From: Armigeres subalbatus
Taxonomy: Eukaryota > Arthropoda > Insecta > Diptera > Culicidae
Assembly (NCBI RefSeq): GCF_024139115.2
Contig: NC_085141.1
Span: 428,066,338 to 428,130,337, forward strand
DNA length: 64,000 nucleotides
Direction: 5' to 3'
Made by a program: the position numbers and the translations under genes
Notes under the pieces: generated by a model
What the model saw: the letters and a program-made list of their open reading frames with translations, nothing else
Databases searched by the model: none
What the model was told of the DNA's origin: nothing
Part shown: positions 46,255 through 57,385 of the stretch, piece by piece
Position numbering within the stretch: position 1 is the first letter of the stretch
Layout of the letters: every line of letters begins with the position of its first letter

Positions 46255-47530
46255 TCATGCTCATGCTCATGCTCATGCTCAGGTTGATATCCTTTTGGTC
46301 GTTTTAACGGTTAAAAGATCAAAATCTACAGCAGAAAAATCTTACTGTGACATCAAATCGAAAACTATTCCTGCTATCGATGAGAGCAAATCGAAAACTG
46401 ATTTTGATATTGGTTCCGATAACAAAATAAGTACACAGTTTGCTGTCAGATCATACAATTTAGAAATCAACAGCAAAATGAGATCAAAATATGTAATCAG
46501 TCATGATGATTCATATTTGAAAACAAATTATGATTTCAATTTGATATCTATATCAAAATATGTTCTCTATATGTTGTCTTTATGTTTTCAGACTTTGCTC
46601 GGGTAGTGAATGAGTTCGTGGAAAGTAATCAAGCCACTCGACAACGGAACAGATCTTTGCTGTACGGAAAATCCTTCAAAAATGCCAGGCCCCAACGCAC
46701 CATCTGCTCATCGGTTTCAAGGCGGCATACGACACTATAGACCGCGTAGATTTATGGAAAATTGTGGACGAGAACAGCTTCTCTGGGAAAGTTACCAGAC
46801 TGATCAAAGCAACGATGGAAGGTGTTCAAAATTGTGTGAAGATTTCGGGCGAAAACTCTAGTTCGTTCGAATCTACTAACACTAAAACTAAGACCTTTGT
46901 GCCTGTTGTTCAACATTGCGCTAGAAGGTGTCATGCGGGAGAGCCGGGTGTAACAGCCGGGGTACGATTTTCAACAGATCCAATCAATTACTTGTTTCGC
47001 GGATGACATGGATATTGTCGGCCGAACATTTGCAAAGATGGCAGAACTGTACAACCGCCTGAAACGTGAAGCAACAAAAGTTGTACTGGTGGTGAATGCA
47101 TCGAAGGCAAAGTACATGCTAGTTGGCGGAACCGAGCGCGACAGGGCCCGCCTTGGAAGCAATGTTACGATAGACGAAGATACCTTCGAGGTGGTCGATG
47201 AATTCGTCTATCTTGGATCCTTGGAAACGGCTGCTAATAAGTTAGTCGTGAAATACGAAGGCGCATCATCTGTGATAGTCGGGTCTACTACGGGCTCCAG
47301 AAGAAACTGCGGTTTCTTCTGAAAATATGTCATGTACAAATTGCTCATAAGACCGGTATACCGGTACAATACACGGATCAAGGCCGCATCTCTTCATCCT
47401 CGAATGCGCCCCATATAATTATCTACCTGGTCAGCCCACCTCGCTCGCTGCACTACACGCTGTCTCGTACCTGCCGGATCGGAAGCGAACACCATCTTTG
47501 CCTTGATCCGTGTATTGTGGCGTCAAATTC

Positions 47531-48666
47531 TTGATTCAGTGTAATTTGTTTAGATGTAAGCTAAATTAATGAAAAAAAGAATGCCTTGCAATTTACAATT
47601 AAAAAACAGTTACTTTTGGTGCAATCATGTTTTACACGCAAACAAATGGAGAGAGAAACTCCGGGTTCTAAATAATAATTCCAAAGCCTACTTTCCATCT
47701 CAATTTTTAGACATCAAGTCAAGTCAAGGGCTACAGTCAAGTATATGATCAGGATAAGATAAATTATCAATAAATGACTGATGATGCTCAAATTTGGCCT
47801 AAACATTCGTTGCATATCAAAGAATATTGTGGCCAAATTTCATAAAATTTGGTCGACAAAACCCCCCTGACAATAATAGAACAAAACCTGCCAAAGCCGT
47901 CTTTTCCCCTATCTCATATCCCCTCTAATTTATTAATATCTCATGAGGTGAACGGATTTCGGTACCACACAATAACATCAAGAATGCTTTTAGAGTAGTA
48001 AATACTACCAGGCGAGATTCATAGCCGAACAAGGGACAGTTTGTTCGTCATACTGATTTTAATCATGTTTTGGATATCTACCATATTATACTTTTAAATA
48101 TTTGACTATATAATGCCACTTATGCCATTAATTAGATTTTAATTTCAATTACCTTCTTTCCTTTTCTCCACCACTGCTTATGTGTTGATCCGTTGGAGAT
48201 ACCTGAGAAACTTTAACGACAAACAACATTTTATGAATAGGAATTAAAGTGCATAACAATTATAGTGCAAATAGAATAAAAAACAATGCGCAGGATTCAA
48301 TGAACTTTTATCTTTATTAGTACAAACTAAATCGTAGTTTATAAAGATGCATCCGTGTAGCCGGTCTTTGTACGATTCCGTCTCCGATACACATCCTATT
48401 TGGTTAGATTACATTCTTTATTCAGGGACATTCATCATTAAAATGCGATAAGGATGGCGGTAGAGAGATCAAGATTTTTTTAACGTGTTTTAATACCTTC
48501 ACTAATCTGTTATTTTGCAACCATTCCTATCCTTGTCCCATTTCTCACAACCATTATTCTACATTGTATTTATGAAGATTAAAATTTAAATAACATAGTT
48601 GAAAAAATGCGTTTAGGGGTAAACAGTCAAAAATAATTGTTTCTATTCTCCGCCGTTCGGGGGAAA
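47531..48666. other. No gene; orcokinin intron and B 3' flank
   Basis: AT-rich, no coding frame. Candidate polyadenylation signals for the orcokinin-B transcript lie at 48417 and about 48311. Confidence 0.4.
48417..48422 (-). terminator. orcokinin: Candidate polyadenylation signal of the orcokinin-B transcript
   Basis: AATAAA on the minus strand about 245 bases after the B stop codon. A second AATAAA lies near 48311. Both would allow a B-specific 3' end. Confidence 0.35.
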
Positions 48667-48842
48667 TTATTTCTTCAACAGATTTCCACCGCCGATCGAG
48701 TCCAGCGAACGCTTCAGCAGGTTTCCTCCACCGATCGAGTCGAGCGAGCGTTGATTGCGTCCAAAGGTGCTGGTCCGGGATGGGACCATCTCCAGCGGGG
48801 ACGGCCCTCCGTTCAGCAGCAAGCGGTTGAAGTAGAGATACT
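48667..48842 (-). CDS. orcokinin: Orcokinin-B alternative terminal exon
   Basis: Minus-strand exon after an acceptor ending GCATCCCACAG, open for 58 residues to TAA at 48669-48667. It begins YLYFNRLLLNGGPS, then after NQR carries two copies of SLDSIGGGNLL, the first followed by KR and the second by KK and the stop. The SIGGGNL core identifies insect orcokinin-B peptides, which in other insects arise from the orcokinin gene by alternative splicing. Here the B exon has its own stop codon and lies 14.6 kb upstream of the A exons on the same strand, so a transcript would either end here or skip it. It has no signal peptide of its own. Peptide identity is firm; linkage to the A exons in one gene is inferred from the family. 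Confidence 0.88.
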
Positions 48843-51800
48843 CTGTGGGATGCGGAAAGCACCGTGCGAATTAATACAGGCGTAATGTTGATTAGATGCC
48901 GAAATGATGGGACGGGTACAGATACCTGAATTTTGTATGAGATGTTACATGAACACACACACATATACACTTGGACTGGACACATTTAATATTCACGTGG
49001 GACAGACGAAATGCAACACTTATTTGCTCTGGCGAGGGTGGTCGGTTTTTTTTTTCGTGGCGAGTATGGACTACGACGGCTTGGCAAAGTGTAGCCAAGA
49101 CAAGTAGCAGATGATTGATTGTGAGCTGAATTAATTCTAATTCGAGAATAGTAGTCGTAATTAAGAGGATTTGAGGTTCAATTAACGTAGAGTGTGGAAG
49201 TTTTTTTTTCTTCTGGTGAGTTGGTTGCCGGAAAACGCGTGTTATGAGTGTCTTTTCTTCTTATGGATTCTTGATTACTTAAACAAGCAACAAACGAATA
49301 TCAATAGAAAAAAATACATTCGAACAAGAAGTAAAATGCAACTCGTAAGTCCGAAAAAAAGGCTTTCATTGCGTATTTTATCTTTTGAAAGTAACAGGCA
49401 AGTTTAGTTTAGGCAAATCTTGATCCAGTCAATGCCAACCCCATTTTCCAACGTGATAGTTAGAATAAATCTATTGCAGAGGATTTAAAAATAAAATTTT
49501 CTCATAAAAGCTGTTCTAAAACTTTCTTTGGCTCTCATGACACCGATTGAAAGGCAATCAGTTTAAACAGTGCAATTAATTAGGTGAAAGAGTGGCAAAA
49601 TCGGGAGATTTTTTCTAAGGAAAATATTTTTGCATGACTACCCAGCATTACGGGTTGAATCCTCCAGCCCTTTTAGTCCAAATTCTTTCAAAATATTTTC
49701 GATTAACAGATGTCTCCTAAAAATGTTTTTACGAAGCTTGTTTCAGGGTGTCCTAGCAAAGCTGTTCTATAAATTCTGACTAACTTGTAGCTTGTACAGT
49801 AATTTATCTAAGATATTTTTACAGGAGCTTCACTAGAAATTTATCCAAAATTTTCGTTACAGGCTTCAGACTTTATCAAAATGAATTTAGAGAAGTTAAT
49901 TTGAAAGATATTCCATGAATTACTGAAGCTTCATCACGAATGCATCCAACTCTACGAAATGTTTCGTCCAGGCAGATGACCTAATTCAGTCCAAATTTGA
50001 TTCTCTTAATTGGTACGGTTCAGGGGTAGAAATATAAATTGATTTCCACTGCTATTTGAGGATTTGATCTTCCCAATTTTTTTCCGCGTTTCCTTTTCGA
50101 CAGAATTTACCTTAACTACAATTTTTGATGACGACTTAAATCGAATGGCATTGATAGAGACTCACCAAAGAGGCAAATGACTAACCTAAAAGCTGCTAGC
50201 GTTTTGCCACCAAACTCAAAACTCATATCGTTACTTTGACAACGGTTTTTGTTCTTCCAAATTGAACTAACAATCTGATTTTAAAATTAAAATGTTGGAA
50301 AACACGATGTGCATATGAACAGCAAGTGGAATATTCAATCCAAAAAATGTATTGAAGATAACCATTTACCCTTGAATTAAATCTTTCACGCACTGAGCAA
50401 ATGCACAATGAGTTTTCCTACATTGTAATGAATGTCCATGTCGGGTGTCCAATACCCGTAAAATAAGGCAATTAACATTGATTGAACTGATTTTAAAAAT
50501 TATTTTCAATCATCTGCCTACTGAGGTCCTGGCTTTAAATTTTTCCATACTGCCCATAAAGACGCACGATGGGATCGAAGTGTGCTGTGCTCGTGAATGG
50601 ACGTTATATTTTTTGTTGTTGCAGCTCCTTGTTGTTTCGGCCGATGAAATTCCGAAAAACTTCGCGTCGCCATTGGCGTTAGTTCGTGGAAAGTGGAAAA
50701 CAGTCAAAAATCGACGATATCGCCAGCTTGGATGTTTTTTTCTTCGGGCACGCTACGGAACTGTTCCGCAGGTGATTGCAGTGCAGTGTCGTGATAGTAA
50801 AACTTGGTGGAACTCTGGGGTTCCAGAGAAGAAAACAGCTTTAGTTGTCCTGGATTCTTCTTGCATAGGATGGTCGTGCGCGTGCTGCGGCGGAGGAATA
50901 GGCTGCAATTCCCTACAGTAGCCAGGTAGACTGGATCAATTATGGACATTTGAAAAACAAGCCGGCTGACAAGAGTTTGAGTTTTAAACATATAAATAAT
51001 ATGTGCTTTAATTTTACTGCTCCATTCTATTCAATATTTTAAATATGTTTGTAGCAATTGCTTCCTCTTTTCTTGTGTTTGTTACTTTTTTCTCGTTCCA
51101 GAGAGCGAACAAAAGCGCCTAAACCTAGGTCTATATATCCTCGGAAAGAATTATAACGCATTCGCTGAATTTTATACAAAATAATCATGTATTAGCATCA
51201 AAATATCAATTTCTAGCTATTAGATTGGCATTCCAGCCTGAAATGACCTCAACTTTCAATTAATGACTGTTTTATGTATTCATGTTTACTGAGAAGGCAC
51301 ATTCTAGTTGGAAATAATTATTGAGCCACCACTTTTAAATGGCGCTCCATTAAAGTTTATGTGATTGGAGTCGAGCCAGCCTAGGGCTACAAGTCTCTCT
51401 AATAAAGACAAAAAAAGTTTATGTGGATTTTGGAACATAATCGCGGAACATAATCCATACCACTCAAGTACCCTAGAATAATTATTCCGGAGACAGGTGG
51501 CCAAAGCCAATTCTCAATTTTAGAAACTAGAGAACTAACCGGTTAGTTTGGTAGGTGAATCGTCAAAATCGGTACAGAATGAAAGAAGTTATGAGTGCCT
51601 AAAAAGTATCAAGGGAGGATAAGGGACCATACTGTAGTGATGTATAGAGCAGTGAAAGTATTAAACATAGCAGCCACTGGTTTATGATGAACGTAAGAAA
51701 AAGATTATTACAAATCAGTCATCCAACTAATATTGAGGAAGTCGGAAGCTAAAATGGAGGTCTATCAAATATCCGGTCACACACATACGTTCATGGAAAC

Positions 51801-51918
51801 GCATGGTTGCTCACCATGGTATCACTCAGGTATAATCTGTTTGTTCTTACGCTGGCATTTTTGAAGTACAATGGGGTTGCTTTTTCCAAGTTTATTTAAA
51901 AATGACTATTTGCGGATG
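48843..51918. other. No gene recognised; probable orcokinin intron
   Basis: Only short ORFs. The stretch 50572-50620 (GATCGAAGTGTGCTGTG, AATGGACG) resembles the left end of the retroelement at 42756-42795, so 50560-50930 may be a retroelement 5' fragment. A 158-residue frame at 50445-50921 has no recognisable domain. Confidence 0.4.
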
Positions 51919-52215
51919 GGGCCTTCCTTAGCCGTGCGGTAAGATGCGCGGCTACAAAGCAAGACCATGTTGATGGTGGCTGGATTCGATTACTGGTGCC
52001 GGTCTAGATAATTTTCGGATTGGAAATTGTCTCGACTTCCCTGGGCATAAAAGTATCATCGTGTTAGCCTCATGATATACGAATGCAAAAATGGTACCTT
52101 GGCTTAGAAACCTCGCAGTTAATAAACTGTGGAAGTGCTTAATGAACACTTAAGCTGGAAGGCGGCTCCGTCCCAGTTGGGGGATGTAATGCCAATAAGA
52201 AGAAGAAGAAAAACA
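51919..52215 (+). mobile_element. Feilai-type tRNA SINE
   Basis: Starts GGCCTTCCTTAGCCGTGCGG, continues ACTTCCCTGGGCATAAAAGT and ATACGAATGCAAAAATGG, and ends AATGCCAATAAGAAGAAGAA. This matches Feilai, a SINE described from Aedes aegypti, with a diverged B box (GGATTCGATTAC). Confidence 0.88.
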
Positions 52216-52554
52216 ATTAAAAAAGTTTACCTAACAAAAAAAATGATGAATTTTGACATTTGGTGAGTACATTCGTAAACATATAATATACGTTGAAAAA
52301 CTGGACTCAACGAACTGAACCGAAATCGTCTATTAATTTAATAGCCGTTAAAACTGTCACCCGATGAAAAGGTGAGATGTTTACAGTTTCATTGCAGTTG
52401 AACTTTTTCATTGGCTTGAGGAAATGCTTGTACCCCACTTATATTGCTACTTGATTTGATTAAGTTCTTCTTCTCAATCACGTAGTTATGCTTAAGATTC
52501 GTATTTTGGCTGGGCAACTATGAATTTTGAATAAGAAAAAAGATTTTTGTTATA

Positions 52555-53087
52555 GGGTAGAATGCCCAATAGCGAAATTTTGCCCTTTTTGTCATAAGGA
52601 GTAGAAATTTTCAACATATTAATTCTGCTTGACATCTAATACCAAGTTTTGCATCCCCTCTTCACGATACATACATAAAACACTCAAATACACGACGTTA
52701 TTCGTTGAAATTAACATTTTAAAGTCTGACTAAATTCGCCCTATAGTAGACCCCCTGGGGGTCCATAATAGGAATTTGCTTCCCTATAGTCGACATTTCA
52801 TTTGATTTTTATGTTCCGTTTCGGGACGTTCTTCTTCCCTATTATGGACCCCCCAAAATATTCCTATAGTGGACACTCTCATGTTTATTTTTTATAGAAT
52901 TGTAAAAAATCATTTAATTTTACTTTCCATAGCATTTCCAATGCATGTAATCAAATCATAGGACTGTAAGGTAGGTTCTCCCGATGGAATTTCATAGCAA
53001 AATGTTTACATTGTGCTGTAATAATGCAAAAATGGCTAGAGGGTCCACTATTGGTTGGGGGTCCACTATAGGACACTTGACCCTAGT
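52555..53087. mobile_element. MITE with TAGGGT termini
   Basis: Ends TAGGGTAGAATGCCCAATAG and, inverted, CTATAGGACACTTGACCCTA, about 70 percent alike. The interior repeats GGGGTCCACTATAGG words in both orientations. No target duplication read. Confidence 0.5.
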
Positions 53088-53228
53088 TGCTTTTTTATCA
53101 CTTCTCTTAAAACAAACAACTCAATTTCTTCATAGGTGCTCCCGCTTGCTCTATTCTACAGCTTTTTTAAATATGTTACGAAAAATCAAGCAGGATCAAA
53201 CCGTCTAAGACGAATTAAGTACTGTCCA

Positions 53229-53325
53229 TTTAATTCCACCAGTGAATTTTCGTTATCTTTGCAGATACGTATTTCGACCACAACTGTGTGGTCGTCTTCA
53301 GTGTCTTGTACTTGACTCGACAAGC
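53229..53325 (+). repeat. Dispersed GATACGTATTTCGACC repeat, copy 2
   Basis: Inverted relative to the copy at 35838-35955; shares GATACGTATTTCGACC, GTCTTCAGTGTCT and TACTTGACTCGAC. Confidence 0.6.
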
Positions 53326-53501
53326 AGGATCGTCAAATGTGAAATGTTATCTGGCTATAGGCAAGTGGCAGGAACACCTCCATTTGACGGTTCACTACAT
53401 GTGACTGTCGACACATTGCCCGATTGTTTTGATGACTAATGATGTGACTATCAGTTGTGATTCACATTGGGCCTACTTCGATTGAATATTTGCTTTATAT
53501 A

Positions 53502-53886
53502 CAGTCGCCTCTCCACATCTCGATATTGAAGGGACCATCGAGATAGGGAGAGATCGAGGAATGGAAGGAAAATTGAAATGGGTACTAGATCCAAAAAAGC
53601 TCGTTGCTATGAAAAACGACAACAAAACAAATGTCGTTTCCTGTTGTTGATATGTTTGTTATTGTTCAAAGATGGTCTAGTAGCCTACAAATTTGAACAT
53701 ATCGACATAAGAAGAGTGAATCCTGAACCAAATATGATCAGAACACATCGAGATAGAGAGATGTCGAGATAGGGAGGTTATCGAGATACAGAAACCCAAA
53801 TGTACGTAAATTGAAGGGACTAAGGAAACCATCGACATAGGGAGAGATATCGAGATATAGAACATCGAGATGTAGAGAGTCGACTG
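53502..53886. mobile_element. TA-flanked pogo/Tc1-like MITE, 385 bp
   Basis: Termini CAGTCGCCTCTCCACATCTC and CATCGAGATGTAGAGAGTCG(ACTG), TA on both sides (53500-53501, 53887-53888). Interior made of ATCGAGATAGGGAGAGA words. A 64-residue open frame is incidental. Confidence 0.78.
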
Positions 53887-53894
53887 TAGTAAAC

Positions 53895-54461
53895 TAGAGT
53901 GATTCAAATTTTGACTTGTTTGCCCCTTCCGATGCTTAAACGATTGCATTTGCCATTTTAACAATCCTCTTAAATTTTTACCAATTTGGATGTAATTTGA
54001 TTGTGCACACGTCATTTGAAGTGTGTGTGGAAATTACTGTGAGATGGCCCATGAACTATTTATATATAATCAACACATTGGCGACATAGTATACTTCTTA
54101 AGCTGAAAGGCAGTTGTTGTTTTGGGAGCAAAGTTGGGAAGAAAACAAAAATACTAAAAAATACTAAATAATATTCTTGATATTGATGTTATGATTTTAG
54201 GTGTTAAATTGAATTTCCCACGATTAAGTATGCCCTTAATAACTTTTCGTGTAAGCATCAAATCTTTTCGACCTGTTTCCTGTTTCTATGTTGCCTATGT
54301 TCTCATATGCTTTTAGCATGAAAGTAACTGTTTTCATAGTAATTTTCATACAAACATCAAACTGCACGTGCTTACTTATGCTGCTGCTCTGCTTATTAAA
54401 ATGGTAAATGCAATCGTTTAAGCATCGGGGGGCAAAAAAGTCAAAATTTGAATCACTCTAA
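53895..54461. mobile_element. MITE with 8-bp target duplication, 567 bp
   Basis: Termini TAGAGTGATTCAAATTTTGA and complement, inverted arms of about 65 bases (including CGATGCTTAAACGATTGCAT). Flanked by TAGTAAAC at 53887-53894 and 54462-54469. hAT-like by duplication length. Confidence 0.75.
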
Positions 54462-54469
54462 TAGTAAAC

Positions 54470-55135
54470 GGCAAGCGCTGTTTTACTGCCACACAACATT
54501 GCTTTTCTCTAAATTCATTTTTGTAATAATATCTTATGTTTATTCTGTCTTCTGTTGCAATCTGTTTGACGGAAAACAAATGCTTACAAAACAATTTTTA
54601 TTTTGCAACTGTTAAAATATTATAGATTTTTAACAGAAGCAGCGTAAGAGGTGCTTCAGACAATCATAAGCTTAAAAGTGAACACATTATTTACCTCTGA
54701 TCAAAAAAATGACACGGATGTCATCATCAAGGTTCGTTAATTACTATTCAGTCGAGTTTCACTCAGATTTCGTGGAAAATTACTGAAAATTATTAATTTT
54801 AAAACTATCCCATAACTGCAAGCGATTTTCCAGTATCATGAGACACTATCTTTAAAAGTATTTTTTGCAAGCAATTTTTTGCTAAGTCCAAGTAAATTGC
54901 ACCAATCCTAGACAGTGTTAAAGCAAGAGCGATGGCAGTACTTACAGCAGTGATGCTTCGAACACGACAATTTCCGAAGCACCAAAAATGTATTTTATAC
55001 ATACATTAGGGGGAGATCCTTTACAGAAGAAAACATTTAGAGTAGTTACACGTTTCATTCGTTTTAAATCTTTATTTATGTGAGTTAAGATATTTTAAGC
55101 AGTTCTTTGTCGTATATACTCAGGCTAGGCACAAC
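54470..55135. other. No gene recognised
   Basis: AT-rich, no coding or repeat signal that I can delimit. Confidence 0.4.
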
Positions 55136-56510
55136 AAGTTAGTAGGCGAAATTCTTCCAGAAATTACACGAAAAGCTCCTCCAAGAAATATTTCCAGAGT
55201 TCTTTCGAAAGATGTATCAAAATTCCTTCAGGAATCTCTTAGCATGTTTCTAATACAATTTCTTCAAAAGTTTCCCCAGGAACCCCTCTGGAAATTCTTC
55301 CAGGAATTCCTCCGGAAGTTCCTTCGGGAATTCCACATGACGCTTCTCCATGTGTTCGGATTATGGGTCAAGAAAAAACTTCTCAAGAAGCGGTTTTGGT
55401 GATACGCTCAAAGCTGTAATAGATAGTGTATTTAAGTTTCATTGTGGGTTAGATTCGTGTGGTATGAGATATAGCACGTCCTACTATAGATATACCGGTC
55501 CTACTATAGATATAGCACATTAGGCTTAGCTTGGCAAAAGAGGGTTGCACTTACACTTACAGTCCTATTAAAAATAAATCGATGTCGAAATACGACCTAG
55601 ACCAGATAGCATTTGACTCCCACAATACCTAACCTAGGGTATACAAATAAATCAATTACTGCATAAATTTTACTACGAAACACAATCTTACAAGTCTTAA
55701 ACTGAACTATTCCCCTACACTGTATTTATATTATCAACAAGTAACCGTCCATAACACGTTTCAAAGCGCTCGATGGCAATCCATATATGATCTCCTCATT
55801 ATATACCTTTGACGTCGGCTCATCTCTTTCGTATTGTGTTTGCTAACTCGTTCGCTGTCGGGAGATTCACCGCTATACAGTTCAATCCTGTTGGTTCGAA
55901 CACCATGAGTTCGTCCAAGAATGCCTCTTAAAGATCCTCCAGAAATTTCTCCTAAAATTCCTGCAAGAATTCCACCGGAAGTTCTTCCAGAAATTTTTCC
56001 AAAGGTTCCATCAGAAATTGGTTGGGGTGTTCCTCCAGGAATTCTTCGTGAAGCTTCTCCGAAGATTCTTCGGGAAGTTCCATCAAAGTTCCTCCTGGAA
56101 TTCCTAAAAAAGTGTCTTCGGAAGTTTCTTTAGGAATTAATTTCGAAGCTTCTCAGAGTTCAAAGCTCCTAAGATTTGTATGGATGATCTTTTAGAATGT
56201 CCACCAGTTTTTATCTCTCTCTGAAGTTCCTCCAGAAATTCTTCCAAGAACTTTTTATAAATTATTTCAAGAACTCTTCAGCAATTTCAACGGAATACCT
56301 TTCGAATCTTGCATAAAATTTCTGAACCAACTCCACCCCACCTCCGGAAGTTCTTCCAGAAATATTTCGAGGATTTTTTCTAGGAATACTTATGGTAATT
56401 CAATTGTATTTCCCATAACATTTCTCCAAGAAGCCCTCTGGAAAATCGTTCTGAAATTTTTCAGTAATTTCTTCAGAAATTCGTCAGAAACAATCGTAAA
56501 CAAAATCCTG
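55136..56510. repeat. Degenerate TTCCTCCAGAAATTC-type array in two blocks
   Basis: Blocks 55145-55340 and 55920-56510 consist of diverged 12- to 24-base units such as AATTCTTCCAGGAATTCCTC and GAAGTTCTTCCAGAAATTT. The 70-residue open frame at 55921-56133 (Pro/Glu/Lys-rich) is a by-product. The interval 55341-55919 shows no repeat or gene. Confidence 0.65.
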
Positions 56511-56821
56511 TGGAATACACACAAAAATCTGATTAGTGATGAACTTAATTTTAAAATTAAAAAATCACTTAAACAAAGGTTAAAAAAAACAAAAATCTGA
56601 TTAGTGATAATTATGTATTTGAAATTCTCTCAGCAATTTAGCAGAAAGTTTTACAGAAATTCACTCCAAAAGACCCCCAATTTTTATTCCGGGTACTGCC
56701 ACCCAAATTTCGCCCCTGGAAATTCATTCAAATTCTCCTGCGTTCTCTGCCTCCGTAACTATGCTATGCTATGCTATGCCACATAAAATAATAGAGTGCC
56801 GATTGAATCGTATTTCCGGAG

Positions 56822-57385
56822 TTCGCGTCCGATTGTGTTTCTTTTAGCAGAACGATAGCGCGGTCTTCATTTTTCTTGCGTTTTGCGGATGAATATAAAA
56901 TAATGAGAAAAAAATAGTTTGCGTCCGAATGTGTTTCGTTTTGCAAGCAGAACGAACGCGCGTTCATAGAAATGATCGAAACATTTTTTTCGCTTTTTGC
57001 GATCTGAAAGTCGTACAATTAATGCGCGTTCGATTGCATTTTGTTTAACCTCGACCAAACTACACGCTACACCCGGCATACCGTTTACCAAAACGAACCC
57101 AGCTACACTTCCTACCCCATATATCCGTGATTTCTCGTGGAAGTGCAGATGACTCCTCGGCTTCCATGAAAGCGAGTATCACGTCAACATTTTCCTACCT
57201 ATTCCCTAATTGACCTGCATTCGGACACGGCCGGCGCTGGTATTGCTAAAATTTGTGGTCTCCAGTTCTTACACATTGAGGATGATGATAGTCCCAAACA
57301 TTCTCTGTGTAATTACAGCTGACCTGACAATAACGGAGTAGCAAACGGGGGCGGTCAATCATGCTCATTGCTCATGCTCATGATC
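56822..57385 (+). repeat. 3'-end repeat, copy 2, with CATGCT-like tail
   Basis: Same block as 45345-45860, with diverged GCGTCCGATTGTGTTTC subrepeats first, then CAAACTACACGCTACAC to GGGCGGTCAATC. CATGCTCATTGCTCATGCTC follows directly. Confidence 0.72.

Larger units (their letters stand above)
42753..46277 (+). mobile_element. Unclassified non-LTR-like retroelement with a CATGCT-repeat tail
   Basis: Lies between two copies of CTCAGGTTGATATCCTTTTG(GT) (42731-42752 and 46278-46299) and ends in a CATGCT repeat (46255-46277). Its last 520 bases (45345-45860) recur at 56822-57361, also followed by CATGCT-like repeats, supporting a defined 3' end. No reading frame with RT motifs was found, so it is a truncated or non-autonomous copy. 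Two MITE copies lie inside it. Confidence 0.55.
42664..46603. mobile_element. CCCGAGCAAAG-type MITE (copy 1/4), split by a retroelement
   Basis: Ends CCCGAGCAAAGC (42664) and CTTTGCTCGGG (46603), flanked by TA at 42662-42663 and 46604-46605. Only 42664-42752 and 46278-46603 are MITE. The middle is a later insertion bounded by a 22-bp duplication. Confidence 0.7.
42293..47530 (+). mobile_element. RTE-like retrotransposon copy 3, split by a 3.9-kb TA-flanked insertion
   Basis: Left part 42293-42663 runs from KQHYEGHLNSAEST through PEKWKEGVICPIYKKGDKLE. Right part 46604-47530 resumes exactly and includes DRVDLWKIVDENSFSGKVT, DDMDIVG and VVLVVNASKAKYML. An inverted segment occupies about 47366-47508. 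Close to copy 2 in sequence, and inactive. Confidence 0.78.

Noticed and set aside
50445..50921. 158-residue ORF as a gene
   Set aside because: No domain or splice signal; part of it resembles the left end of the retroelement at 42756, so it is more likely repeat-derived.
45345..57361. The paired repeats as LTRs of one 11-kb retrovirus-like element
   Set aside because: The interval holds the orcokinin-B exon and a Feilai SINE but no gag or pol; the blocks end in CATGCT repeats rather than LTR-type TG/CA ends.
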